Positions 44,294 to 52,057 of a stretch of 64,000 nucleotides of DNA are shown piece by piece. Position 1 is the first letter of the stretch. Every line of letters begins with the position of its first letter. Made by a program: the position numbers and the translations under genes. The notes under the pieces were generated by a model. The model had not been told where the DNA came from. It did not search any database and worked only from the letters and a program-made list of their open reading frames with translations. Origin of the DNA: Streptomyces sp. WP-1 (lineage in GTDB: Bacteria; Actinomycetota; Actinomycetes; Streptomycetales; Streptomycetaceae); NCBI RefSeq assembly GCF_030450125.1, contig NZ_CP123923.1, forward strand, positions 1,178,001 through 1,242,000, given 5' to 3'.

Positions 44294-44865
44294 GCCGCAC
44301 CCCGTTGGTCCATCCGGGCCCGCAGCCTGCGCAGACAACGCTGGCGCAGGGGGCCGATGCTGCCGACCGCGATGCCGAGCGCGGCCGAGATCTCCACATA
44401 GCTGGGCGGCGGTGAGGACACCAGCACGCGCAGCAACTGACGGCAGCGCTCGCCCAGTCCGTCCAGCTCCTGCCACAGACGGCGGACCCGTTCGGCCCGG
44501 TCCGCCGCCTCCTCGGAGTCGATCAGTGTCTGCTCCGGCGTACGGTCGTCGCTGGCCCGGTCCAGGACCTGCGGATCATCCGTGAGGGTGAGCCGCGTCA
44601 TGCCCTTGATGACCTTCAGGCATTCGTGGCGGGCGGTGCTCGCCAGCCAGGCGCCGGTCTTGTCCGGTTCCCGGATCCGCCCCAGGTGCTGGGCGAAGCG
44701 GAACCACACGGTCTGGTAGACCTCGTGCCCGTCCGCGTCGGAGAGCCGGTGGGCGCGCACCACCGACCACACCAGCGGGCTCATGCCCTCCACCAGCGCC
44801 TTCCAGGCCGCGGCGTCCCCGTCGACGGCGGACCGGACGAGCGCGCCGACCTCTGTTCGGTCCAC
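44290..44865 (-). CDS. RNA polymerase sigma factor, ECF-like
   Basis: A 191-aa sigma-70 family protein with region 2 (LSDADGHEVYQTVWFRF and GAWLASTARHECLKVIK, about residues 40-85) and region 4 helix-turn-helix (SYVEISAALGIAVGSIGPLRQRCLRRL, about 150-176, by position). A GTG start at 44865 follows GAGGGG. No transmembrane anti-sigma gene is adjacent; instead the next gene encodes a soluble 166-aa protein and the upstream gene a subtilisin-like protease. It probably directs a dedicated regulon. Confidence 0.9.
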   Translation of the reverse strand: MDRTEVGALVRSAVDGDAAAWKALVEGMSPLVWSVVRAHRLSDADGHEVYQTVWFRFAQHLGRIREPDKTGAWLASTARHECLKVIKGMTRLTLTDDPQVLDRASDDRTPEQTLIDSEEAADRAERVRRLWQELDGLGERCRQLLRVLVSSPPPSYVEISAALGIAVGSIGPLRQRCLRRLRARMDQRGAA

Positions 44866-44924
44866 GGCTGCACCCCTCGTATAGGGCTCGTCATGGTACG
44901 CCGTGGAACGGAGGGTTCCGGCGC

Positions 44925-46349
44925 TCACGCGGGCAGCGCCGGGGCCGTGACCGGGACCGGGCGCCAGGTGGGCGGCCGCAGCGCGCGCACCTTCGCCCCG
45001 CGGACGTCGGTGCGGTGGGTCGCGTCCGCCAGCAGCCGGGCGCCCGCCGTGCGCGGATCGCGCTCGCGCTCGGACGTCATCAGGGCGGCGACGAGCCCGG
45101 CGGCGACCGGGGTGGCGAAGGAGGTGCCGCTCCACTGCGCGAACCCGTCGAACATCACCTGGTCCGGCTTGCCGCCGCTGCTCTCCCGCGCCTCGCTCAA
45201 CGCGCCGGTGTGGCGCGGGTACTGGCAGGTGCAGGAGTAGTCGAAGCCGTACCGGCAGTCGTCGTAGGTGGAGTGCTGGTAGAGGTACGGCACCGGGGTG
45301 CCGAAGCCGGTGAGGGCGCTGGTGAGGCGCTCGCCGGGGGCGAAGACGCGTACCCAGCGGCCGTGGTTGCTGAAGCAGGCGGAGCCCTCGCCGTCCGAGC
45401 GCAGCGCGCCGACCGACACCACGCTGTCCGCGTACTCGGGCAGCGCCGAGTACGCGGCGGGCCAGAACGGCACGTCGCTGCCGTTGTTCCCGGCGGCGGC
45501 GACCAGCAGGGTGCGCTGCTCGCGCAGTTCGCGCATGAACGCGTCCAGGCCGAGCAGCCCGTGCAGACCCGGGGCGGGGCTGCCCGCGGAGAGGCTGATC
45601 ACATCGGGCCAGCCGGCCCCGTCGACGGCCTCGAAGAGCCGGGCGCCGAACTCCGACTCCAGTACGGCGCCCGCGTCGTTGAGGGTGCCGCGGACGGTGA
45701 TGTCGGTGTTGGGCGCGACGGCCGCGAGGATGCCCGCGATGAACGTGCCGTGGCCGACGTACTGGCGCAGCACCCCGCCGTCGTCGGTCTCGGCCGCCTG
45801 GGTGTCGCCGGTGGTGTGGGCGAGCAGCGGGTAGGCGTGGTGGTCGTGCACCAGGCCGGTGTCGACGACCAGGACGCGGACGGCGGTGCCGGGGTCGTGA
45901 GCGGTGCCGGCGGCGGCCGGGTTGGGCGCCGCGGAGCGCGCGATGGGCACCGGTTCGTCCCCGGGGCAGGCGTTGACCGCGATGTGCACCACGTGGTTGC
46001 GGCTGACCAGCCGGCGTCCGTGCCGCTCCTCGGCGGCCCGCAGGGCGCCCAGGGCGTGCGGCACGACGTCGTCCCCGAGGTCGGGGGCGCCGACCCGGAT
46101 GCGGGTGACCCCGCCCCGGCCGCCGTCCGGGCCGTCGCGGCGCACATGGTCGGGGAGCAGCCCCCGGGTCTCGGTGAAGTGGGCGCGCACCGCGTCCTCC
46201 ACGGCGCGGGCCTCCTCACCGGACCGGGCGAGGACGACCCCCTTCTCGTACAGCGGATGGGCGTCGTCGTCCGGGCCCATGGCCAACGGGACGTCGGGCA
46301 TCGAGCGCTGGATGTGATCGAACTGCTCGCGGAATCGCTGGAGTGCCAT
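44925..46349 (-). CDS. S8 (subtilisin-like) serine protease without signal peptide
   Basis: Serine endopeptidase of 474 aa with a complete triad: Asp163 (VVDTGLV), His200 (GHGTFIAG) and Ser410 (GTSFATPVAAG), and the oxyanion Asn in AAAGNNGSD near 288. An N-terminal region of about 150 residues precedes the catalytic domain. There is no Sec or Tat signal, so it is probably cytosolic. A Cys-rich insertion (DDCRYGFDYSCTC, 363-375) lies before the active serine. The start is 75 bp from the divergent CHAT gene; downstream, 59 bp away, lies the sigma factor gene. Confidence 0.93.
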   Translation of the reverse strand: MALQRFREQFDHIQRSMPDVPLAMGPDDDAHPLYEKGVVLARSGEEARAVEDAVRAHFTETRGLLPDHVRRDGPDGGRGGVTRIRVGAPDLGDDVVPHALGALRAAEERHGRRLVSRNHVVHIAVNACPGDEPVPIARSAAPNPAAAGTAHDPGTAVRVLVVDTGLVHDHHAYPLLAHTTGDTQAAETDDGGVLRQYVGHGTFIAGILAAVAPNTDITVRGTLNDAGAVLESEFGARLFEAVDGAGWPDVISLSAGSPAPGLHGLLGLDAFMRELREQRTLLVAAAGNNGSDVPFWPAAYSALPEYADSVVSVGALRSDGEGSACFSNHGRWVRVFAPGERLTSALTGFGTPVPYLYQHSTYDDCRYGFDYSCTCQYPRHTGALSEARESSGGKPDQVMFDGFAQWSGTSFATPVAAGLVAALMTSERERDPRTAGARLLADATHRTDVRGAKVRALRPPTWRPVPVTAPALPA

Positions 46350-46403
46350 GCCGTGTCCTCCCCCTGTGCGGCGGTGTACGACAGTGAGAGCCGCCGGTCC
46401 GCC

Positions 46404-46415
46404 GTCTGATACAGG
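46404..46415. promoter_or_regulatory. Shared 12-bp box GTCTGATACAGG, S8/CHAT intergenic copy
   Basis: The box lies 9 bp before the CHAT gene start in the 74-bp divergent region. A near-identical copy (GTTTGATACAGG) is in the divergent LuxR/zinc-protease region at 50799-50810. It may be a regulator site or a promoter -10 used by a special sigma factor. Confidence 0.5.
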
Positions 46416-46423
46416 CCACTACC

Positions 46424-49036
46424 ATGCGAGGCGTGACAGCGGGAAGCGAAGCGGCCCTCCAACTGCTGCCCCTGGTGTTCGCCGACCCCGGCGAGGCACG
46501 GGCGCGCGCCGAACTGCTGCTCGCTTCCGCCCCGGCGCCGCTGCCCGCCAGCATCGCCCACCAGGTCCTCGGCATCTGGCAGCGGGACTTCGGCGATCTG
46601 CGGATCGCGCTGACGCATCTGCGCCGGGCCCGGGACCTGGCCGCGCGCGCCGACTCCGCCGACCGGGAGGCGGATGTGCTGGCGACCCTGGGGGTCGCAC
46701 TGGTGCACGCGGGGCGCACACGGCAGGGGCTCGCCTCCTTCGAGCGGGGCGTCGCGCGGGGCACCGGGCACACCCGGGCCCGGGTGCTGTACCGGCGGGC
46801 GTACGTCTGGTGGGTGCTGGGGCATCACCCGGAGGCGCTGGAGGACGTACGGCGGGCGCTGCCGGTGCTGCGGCAGGTGCGCGACGACATCTGGACCGCG
46901 CGGGCGCTGACCCTGCGGGCCACGGTGCATCTGGCGCTCGGCGCGGTGGAGCGGGCCGACGCGGACTTCACGGCGGCGGAGCGGCTGTGGGACACCACGG
47001 GCCAGGAGCACGACAAGGCGGACGCGGTGGAGAGCCGGGGCCTGGCCGCGTTCCGCTCCGGGGACATCCCCCGCGCGCTGCGGCTGCTCGACGAGGCCGA
47101 GGAGCGGTACGCGAAGCTCGGCACGCCCCCCTACATGCTGTCGGTACGGCGCTGCGAGGTGCTGATGGCCGCGGGGCTCGCCCCGGAGGCGCTGGCGGAG
47201 GCGGACGCGGCGATCGCCCTGCTGGACCGGCTCGGCGGTCAGTCCACCCGCAAGGCCGAGCTGCTGCTGGCGGCCGCGCGGGCGGCCCGTTCGGCCGGGG
47301 ACGCGCACACCGCGATCGCCCGCGCGGCCGTCGCCGTACGGCTGTTCGCGGCGCAGCGGCGGCTGTGGTGGGAGACGCACGCCCGGCTGGTGCTGATCGA
47401 GGCGCGGGTGGCGGCCGGGCGGCGCTCGGGGCGGCTGGTCGGGGACGCGGCGGCGGTGGCCGAGCGGCTGGCCTCCTTCGGCTCGCCCGCGGCCCCCGAG
47501 GCCTCGCTGCTCGCGGGCCGGATCGCGCTGGCGCTGGGCTGGACGGCGGACGCGGAACGGCATCTGGCGGTCGCCGCCCGCAGCCGCCGGGGCGGACCGC
47601 CCACGGCCCGGGTGACCGGCTGGGCGGCGCAGGCGCTGCGGGCCCGCGCCGCCGGGTCCCGGCGGGGTGTCCTGGAGGCGTGCCGGCGCGGTCTGGACGT
47701 CCTGGACGACCACCGGATGACGCTGGGTGCCTCGGAGCTGCGCGCCCATGTGACCGCGCAGGGCGCCGAACTGGCCGCGCTGGCCCAGGAGGCGAGCCTC
47801 ACCCACGGCGGGCCCCGGCGGCTGCTGGAGTGGAGCGAGCGGTGGCGGGCGACCGTGCTGTCCACCCCGCCGACCCGGCCGCCCGCCGACGCGGCGCTGC
47901 TCAGCGGCCTGACCGCGTACCGGGAGATCGCGGCCCGTGCGGAGGAGTCCCGGATGGAGGGCCGTCCGGTGCCGGCCCTGGAGCGCGAACAGCGGCGCCT
48001 GGAACGGGAGATCCGCTCCCGCACCCGCCATATCCGGGGCTCCGCCCCGCACGAGGAGGCCCGCTTCGACGTGTCCCGGCTGCTGGACCGGCTCGGCGAG
48101 GACCGGCTGGTCGAACTCGCCGTGGTGGACGGGCGGGTGCATGTGCTGCTGTGCGGCCGGGGCAGGGTGCGGCGGTTCGTCGGCGGCCCGCTCGCGGACG
48201 CGGTGGCCGAGGCGGAGTACGTGCAGGCGGGGCTGCGAAGGCTCGCGCACCCGGGCGCGGAGGCGCGGCTGCCGCTGGTGGAGGCGGCGGGCGCCCGGCT
48301 CCAGGAGCTGCTGCTGGCCGGGGCGGTGCCGCAGCTGGGCGCGGGCCCGGTGGTGATCGTGCCGCCGGGCGCGCTGCACCGGGTGCCGTGGGCGCTGCTG
48401 CCCGCGCTGCGCGACCGGGTGCTCAGCGTGTCGCCGTCGGCGGGCAGTTGGCTGCGGGCCCGGGAGACGGAGCCGCCGCGCGACGGCCGCACCGTCCTGG
48501 TGCGCGGGCCCGGTCTCGCCACGGGCGGCGCGGAGGTGCCCGAACTCGCCGACCGCTACGGCACGGCGACGGTCCTGGAGGGTGACGACGCCCAAGTCCC
48601 CCGGGTGCTGTCCGAGTTGGACGGCGCCGGGCTCGCCCATCTCGCCGCCCACGGCACCTTCCGCGCCGACAGCCCCCTGTTCTCCGCGCTGCGGATGTCG
48701 GACGGTCCCCTGATCGTGCACGACTTCGAGCGCCTGGCCCGCAGCCCCTACCGGATCATCCTCTCCAGCTGCGACACCGCGCGGCTCGCCTCGGTCGGCG
48801 CCGACGAACTCCTCGGTCTGGTCACGGCGTTGCTCCCGCTGGGCACGGCCGGGGTGGTCGCCAGCAGCGCCCCGGTCAACGACGCCGCGGTGATCCCGCT
48901 GATGCTCGCCCTGCACAAGGGCCTCACCGCGGGCCTCTCGCTGGCCGAGTCGCTGCGGGACGCGCGGACCACCCTGCCGTCCGACACGGTGCACCAGGCG
49001 ACGGGGTGGGCCTTCGCGGCGTTCGGGGCGGCGTAG
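46424..49036 (+). CDS. CHAT-domain (caspase-like) protein with TPR repeats
   Basis: A 870-aa protein. Residues 1-450 are TPR-like helical repeats (e.g. RALPVLRQVRDDIWTARALTL, RALRLLDEAEERYAKLG regions), and residues 560-870 form a CHAT domain, the caspase-related cysteine peptidase fold. The catalytic dyad is visible: His743 in HLAAHGTF and Cys783 in ILSSCDTA. No signal peptide. Divergent from the S8 protease gene. CHAT-TPR proteins are known as site-specific proteases or regulators in bacterial conflict systems; the substrate here is unknown. GTG at 46433 is an alternative start. Confidence 0.92.
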   Translation: MRGVTAGSEAALQLLPLVFADPGEARARAELLLASAPAPLPASIAHQVLGIWQRDFGDLRIALTHLRRARDLAARADSADREADVLATLGVALVHAGRTRQGLASFERGVARGTGHTRARVLYRRAYVWWVLGHHPEALEDVRRALPVLRQVRDDIWTARALTLRATVHLALGAVERADADFTAAERLWDTTGQEHDKADAVESRGLAAFRSGDIPRALRLLDEAEERYAKLGTPPYMLSVRRCEVLMAAGLAPEALAEADAAIALLDRLGGQSTRKAELLLAAARAARSAGDAHTAIARAAVAVRLFAAQRRLWWETHARLVLIEARVAAGRRSGRLVGDAAAVAERLASFGSPAAPEASLLAGRIALALGWTADAERHLAVAARSRRGGPPTARVTGWAAQALRARAAGSRRGVLEACRRGLDVLDDHRMTLGASELRAHVTAQGAELAALAQEASLTHGGPRRLLEWSERWRATVLSTPPTRPPADAALLSGLTAYREIAARAEESRMEGRPVPALEREQRRLEREIRSRTRHIRGSAPHEEARFDVSRLLDRLGEDRLVELAVVDGRVHVLLCGRGRVRRFVGGPLADAVAEAEYVQAGLRRLAHPGAEARLPLVEAAGARLQELLLAGAVPQLGAGPVVIVPPGALHRVPWALLPALRDRVLSVSPSAGSWLRARETEPPRDGRTVLVRGPGLATGGAEVPELADRYGTATVLEGDDAQVPRVLSELDGAGLAHLAAHGTFRADSPLFSALRMSDGPLIVHDFERLARSPYRIILSSCDTARLASVGADELLGLVTALLPLGTAGVVASSAPVNDAAVIPLMLALHKGLTAGLSLAESLRDARTTLPSDTVHQATGWAFAAFGAA

Positions 49037-49061
49037 GCCGGCCGGGCGGGGCGCGAGTCGG

Positions 49062-50774
49062 TCAGGCCGACCTGTCCAGCAGGCAGGGCAGCGCGCCCCG
49101 GTCGCCCGTACCCAGCCGCGTGTACGCGCTGTACAGATGGTTGCCGACCGTCCGCACGGACAGCGTCAGCCGCTCGGCGATCTCCCGGTTGCTCAGCCCC
49201 GCCGCCGCCAGGGCCACCACCTGCCGTTGCCGCGCGGTGAGTTCGCCGAGCACCAGGTCGGCCAGTGCCGGGGTGCGCGCGCCCTGGCAGCGGCGGGCGA
49301 GGGCGAGGGCCCGGGTGCGGGAGCGGCGCCCGGCCCGGGGGTCGCGGTGGACGCGTACGGCCTGGGCGTGGGCCTCCGCCGCGAACAGCAGGAACCCGCG
49401 CTCCGCCAGGGCGGTCGCGGCACGGTCCAGCGCGTCCCCGTCCCCCCGCGCCAGCGCCTCGGCGTGCCGCGCGAGCACACTGCCCGCGGGGAGCGCGCCT
49501 GCGGGCCGCCCGACGCGTACGGCCCCGTAGCGCGCGTACGCGTCCCCCTCGGCGAAGCCGCGCCCTGATTCGTCCGACTCGGCCTGCGCCAGGGCGAGTT
49601 CCGCCACGCACCCGGCGTCCCCCGGCGCCCATCGCAGCCCCTCCCGCGCCCATGCGGCGGCGTCCCGCACCGCGCCCCCCAGCCGGGCGAACCGGGCCCG
49701 GACGGCCGCGTACCCGGCCGGCACCGGCTGCCCCTCGGCCACCACCCAGTCCCCCACCGGTGTGGCCGGCGGCCGTACGTCCAGCTCGGCCAACCGCCCC
49801 TCCAGACATCCCTGTTCGGCTTCGAGCGCGGCGCCTCGGTCCGCTCCGGCCCGGCTCAGCCTGCGGGCGCGCAGCCGTCCGGTCACCGCCCGCAGCGCCG
49901 GTCCGTGCAGCGGGTCGGCGAGCGCGGCCCCGCCCGCGTCGTCCACGGCGATCAGGCCGGCCGTCTCCAGCCCTTCGAGGACGTCGAGGTCGAGGCCGTA
50001 CAGCGGCAGCGGCGCGGGCTCGGCGAAGGCGAGGCGTTCCAGGATCTCGCGCTCGCCGGGTGTGCGGTGCTCCAGCAGGGGCGTGAGCCGGTCGCGGACG
50101 GCCGGGGTGAGGGGCAGCGGCCCGCGCCAGGCGCGCTCACCGGTGCCGGGGACGGCGAGCAGGCCCTCCCCCGCCACGAGCGCGGCCACCAGGGAGCGCA
50201 GCAGCCGCAGATCGCCCCGGCACAGCCGGTGCAGCCGCCGCACGGTGAGCGCCTCGAAGCCGGTCGCGCCGAGGAGGGCGGCGGTGTCCTCCTCGGGCAG
50301 CGGGGCGAGGGCCAGCCGGGGCAGCAGCTCCCCGGCCCACAGCCGGGAGACCGCGCCGGGCGGCGCCGTCTCGTCGCACGCGGCCACGACCAGCCGGGTG
50401 CGCCCGTTCGCGGCCAGCTGGTGGACCAGCGCGGCGGAGTCCTCGTCCAGCAGATGGGCGTCGTCCACGACGAGGAGCCGGACGCCGGACAGGGCCCGCA
50501 CCACGCCGGGCAGCGAGCCGGTGCCGTCCAAGAGGTGCGCGAACGCCGCGAGGGGCAGATGGCGGGCCTCGGGCGTGCCGGTCACCCGGACGTGGTCGGT
50601 GCCCCGGACCGCCTCCGTGATCAGCCGGGTCTTGCCGCGCCCGGCCGGACCGGTCACCACGACACCGCGCCGGCCCGCGGCCGTCGCCCCCCGCACCAGC
50701 TCCAGTTCGTCCTCCCGGCCGGTGAACGGCCAGGGCAGTTCGAAAGTCCTCGCGTCCTGCTCGTAAGTCCTCAC
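49062..50774 (-). CDS. LuxR-family regulator with N-terminal AAA ATPase (LAL type)
   Basis: A 570-aa regulator. Walker A GPAGRGKT at residues 42-49 and Walker B LLVVDDAH at 100-107 define an AAA/STAND-like ATPase; a helical middle region follows; the LuxR helix-turn-helix is at the C-terminus (LTARQRQVVALAAAGLSN onward, about 505-560). Shorter than the usual 900-aa LAL regulators. GTG at 50774. Convergent with the CHAT gene (25 bp between ends) and divergent from the zinc protease gene, whose promoter region carries repeated ACTCAGG half-sites that this protein may bind. Confidence 0.9.
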   Translation of the reverse strand: MRTYEQDARTFELPWPFTGREDELELVRGATAAGRRGVVVTGPAGRGKTRLITEAVRGTDHVRVTGTPEARHLPLAAFAHLLDGTGSLPGVVRALSGVRLLVVDDAHLLDEDSAALVHQLAANGRTRLVVAACDETAPPGAVSRLWAGELLPRLALAPLPEEDTAALLGATGFEALTVRRLHRLCRGDLRLLRSLVAALVAGEGLLAVPGTGERAWRGPLPLTPAVRDRLTPLLEHRTPGEREILERLAFAEPAPLPLYGLDLDVLEGLETAGLIAVDDAGGAALADPLHGPALRAVTGRLRARRLSRAGADRGAALEAEQGCLEGRLAELDVRPPATPVGDWVVAEGQPVPAGYAAVRARFARLGGAVRDAAAWAREGLRWAPGDAGCVAELALAQAESDESGRGFAEGDAYARYGAVRVGRPAGALPAGSVLARHAEALARGDGDALDRAATALAERGFLLFAAEAHAQAVRVHRDPRAGRRSRTRALALARRCQGARTPALADLVLGELTARQRQVVALAAAGLSNREIAERLTLSVRTVGNHLYSAYTRLGTGDRGALPCLLDRSA

Positions 50775-50791
50775 ACCAACCAGAGCACGCG

Positions 50792-50836
50792 TACTCAGGT
50801 TTGATACAGGGCGACTTGAGTAGCCCTCGACTCAGG
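50792..50836. promoter_or_regulatory. Half-site cluster and shared box in the LuxR/zinc-protease divergent region
   Basis: ACTCAGG occurs at 50793-50799 and 50830-50836, with the inverted form TTGAGT at 50817-50821 region between them; TACTCA (50792) and TGAGTA (50817) are exact inverted arms. The box GTTTGATACAGG (50799-50810), shared with the S8/CHAT intergenic region, sits inside. It looks like a regulator-binding region. Confidence 0.55.
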
Positions 50837-50869
50837 CGCCCGCGGCCGCGGGACGGGCACGCTGGCCGC

Positions 50870-51952
50870 ATGACCCGACGCCTGTGCTCGCTGTCGCGGC
50901 AGCCGGCCCCGTCCTTCGGACCGGGGCTGACCGCCGAACGGCAGGCCGCGCTGCTCGCCGGACGGCGCATGTGGGTCAACGGCACGGTCCTGCACTACTG
51001 CTTCCTCGACACCGACCACGACGCCTCGGTGATCCCGGTCCCCGGGACCGGGGAGCTGCGCCGGGTGGCGTGGGCGGGCGGCAAGGAGCAGCTGGACGTG
51101 GTCCGCGAGTGCTTCGCGCAGTGGGAGGCGCTCGGCATCGGGGTCGCCTTCGCGGAGGTCGGCGACCGGGGGGAGGCCGAGCTGCGGATCGGGTTCCAGA
51201 GCGGCGGGGGTTCCTGGTCGGCGGTGGGCCGCGAGGCCCTCGCCGTCGGCCGGGGCGAGCGCACCATGAATCTCGGCTGGGACGTGACCGCGCAGGGGGA
51301 GCGCGGCACGGTCCTGCATGAGATCGGGCACGCGCTGGGCCTGGTGCACGAGCACCAGAACCCCTGCGCCGGGCTGCACTGGGACGACGAGGCCGTCTAC
51401 GCGGAGTTGGCGGGGCCGCCGAACCACTGGAGCCGGGAGACGGCGTACACCAACGTCCTGCGGGCGTTGGACGCCGGGGAGTCCAGGGGCGCGGTGTGGG
51501 ACCCGCGCTCGGTGATGGCCCTGCCGTTCGGTCCGGGGCTCGTGCTGGAGCCGGAGCAGTACCGCGGGGGGCTGCGTCCGGCCGAGCGACCCTCGGACCG
51601 GGACCGGGAGTTCGTCCTGCGCTGGTACCCGGGTACCGCGCCCGGACCCGACCCGCTGGTGCCGTTCCGTTCGGCACCGCTGGGCCTGGGTCCGGGCGAG
51701 CAGGCGGACTTCGTCGTCGAGCCGACGGGGACCCGCGACTACACCGTGGGGACCTTCGGCGACGCCGACACCGTGCTCGTGGTCTTCGAGGAGCGGGACG
51801 GGGAGCCGCGTTTCCTCGCCGGCCACGACGACGGCGGCACTCCGGACAGCGCCCGGCTGCGGGTGCGGCTCGTCCGGGGACGCCGCTACTTCGTCCGCGT
51901 CCGCGTCTACTCCGTCTGGGGGGCGGGGCAGACGGCGGTGATGTGCTGGTGA
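50870..51952 (+). CDS. Astacin/metzincin-type zinc protease (M12A-like) with PPC-like domain
   Basis: A 360-aa metalloprotease. The metzincin zinc motif HEIGHALGLVH (His150, Glu151, His154, His160) is complete and the Met-turn is probably SVMALPF near 213. Residues 265-360 form a beta-sandwich resembling bacterial prepeptidase (PPC) domains. Surprisingly there is no signal peptide, although PPC domains usually occur in secreted enzymes. Divergent from the LuxR/AAA regulator gene. With the CHAT and S8 genes it makes three different proteases within 7 kb. ATG at 50870. Confidence 0.9.
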   Translation: MTRRLCSLSRQPAPSFGPGLTAERQAALLAGRRMWVNGTVLHYCFLDTDHDASVIPVPGTGELRRVAWAGGKEQLDVVRECFAQWEALGIGVAFAEVGDRGEAELRIGFQSGGGSWSAVGREALAVGRGERTMNLGWDVTAQGERGTVLHEIGHALGLVHEHQNPCAGLHWDDEAVYAELAGPPNHWSRETAYTNVLRALDAGESRGAVWDPRSVMALPFGPGLVLEPEQYRGGLRPAERPSDRDREFVLRWYPGTAPGPDPLVPFRSAPLGLGPGEQADFVVEPTGTRDYTVGTFGDADTVLVVFEERDGEPRFLAGHDDGGTPDSARLRVRLVRGRRYFVRVRVYSVWGAGQTAVMCW

Positions 51953-52057
51953 GCACACGCGGGCGGCACGGCCCGGGGCCCGGCTCCGGGGGAGCGGGCG
52001 CGTACGTCACCCACGGGGGAGGTGACGTACGCGCCCGCGCCGGTGCCCTGCCGGTGG

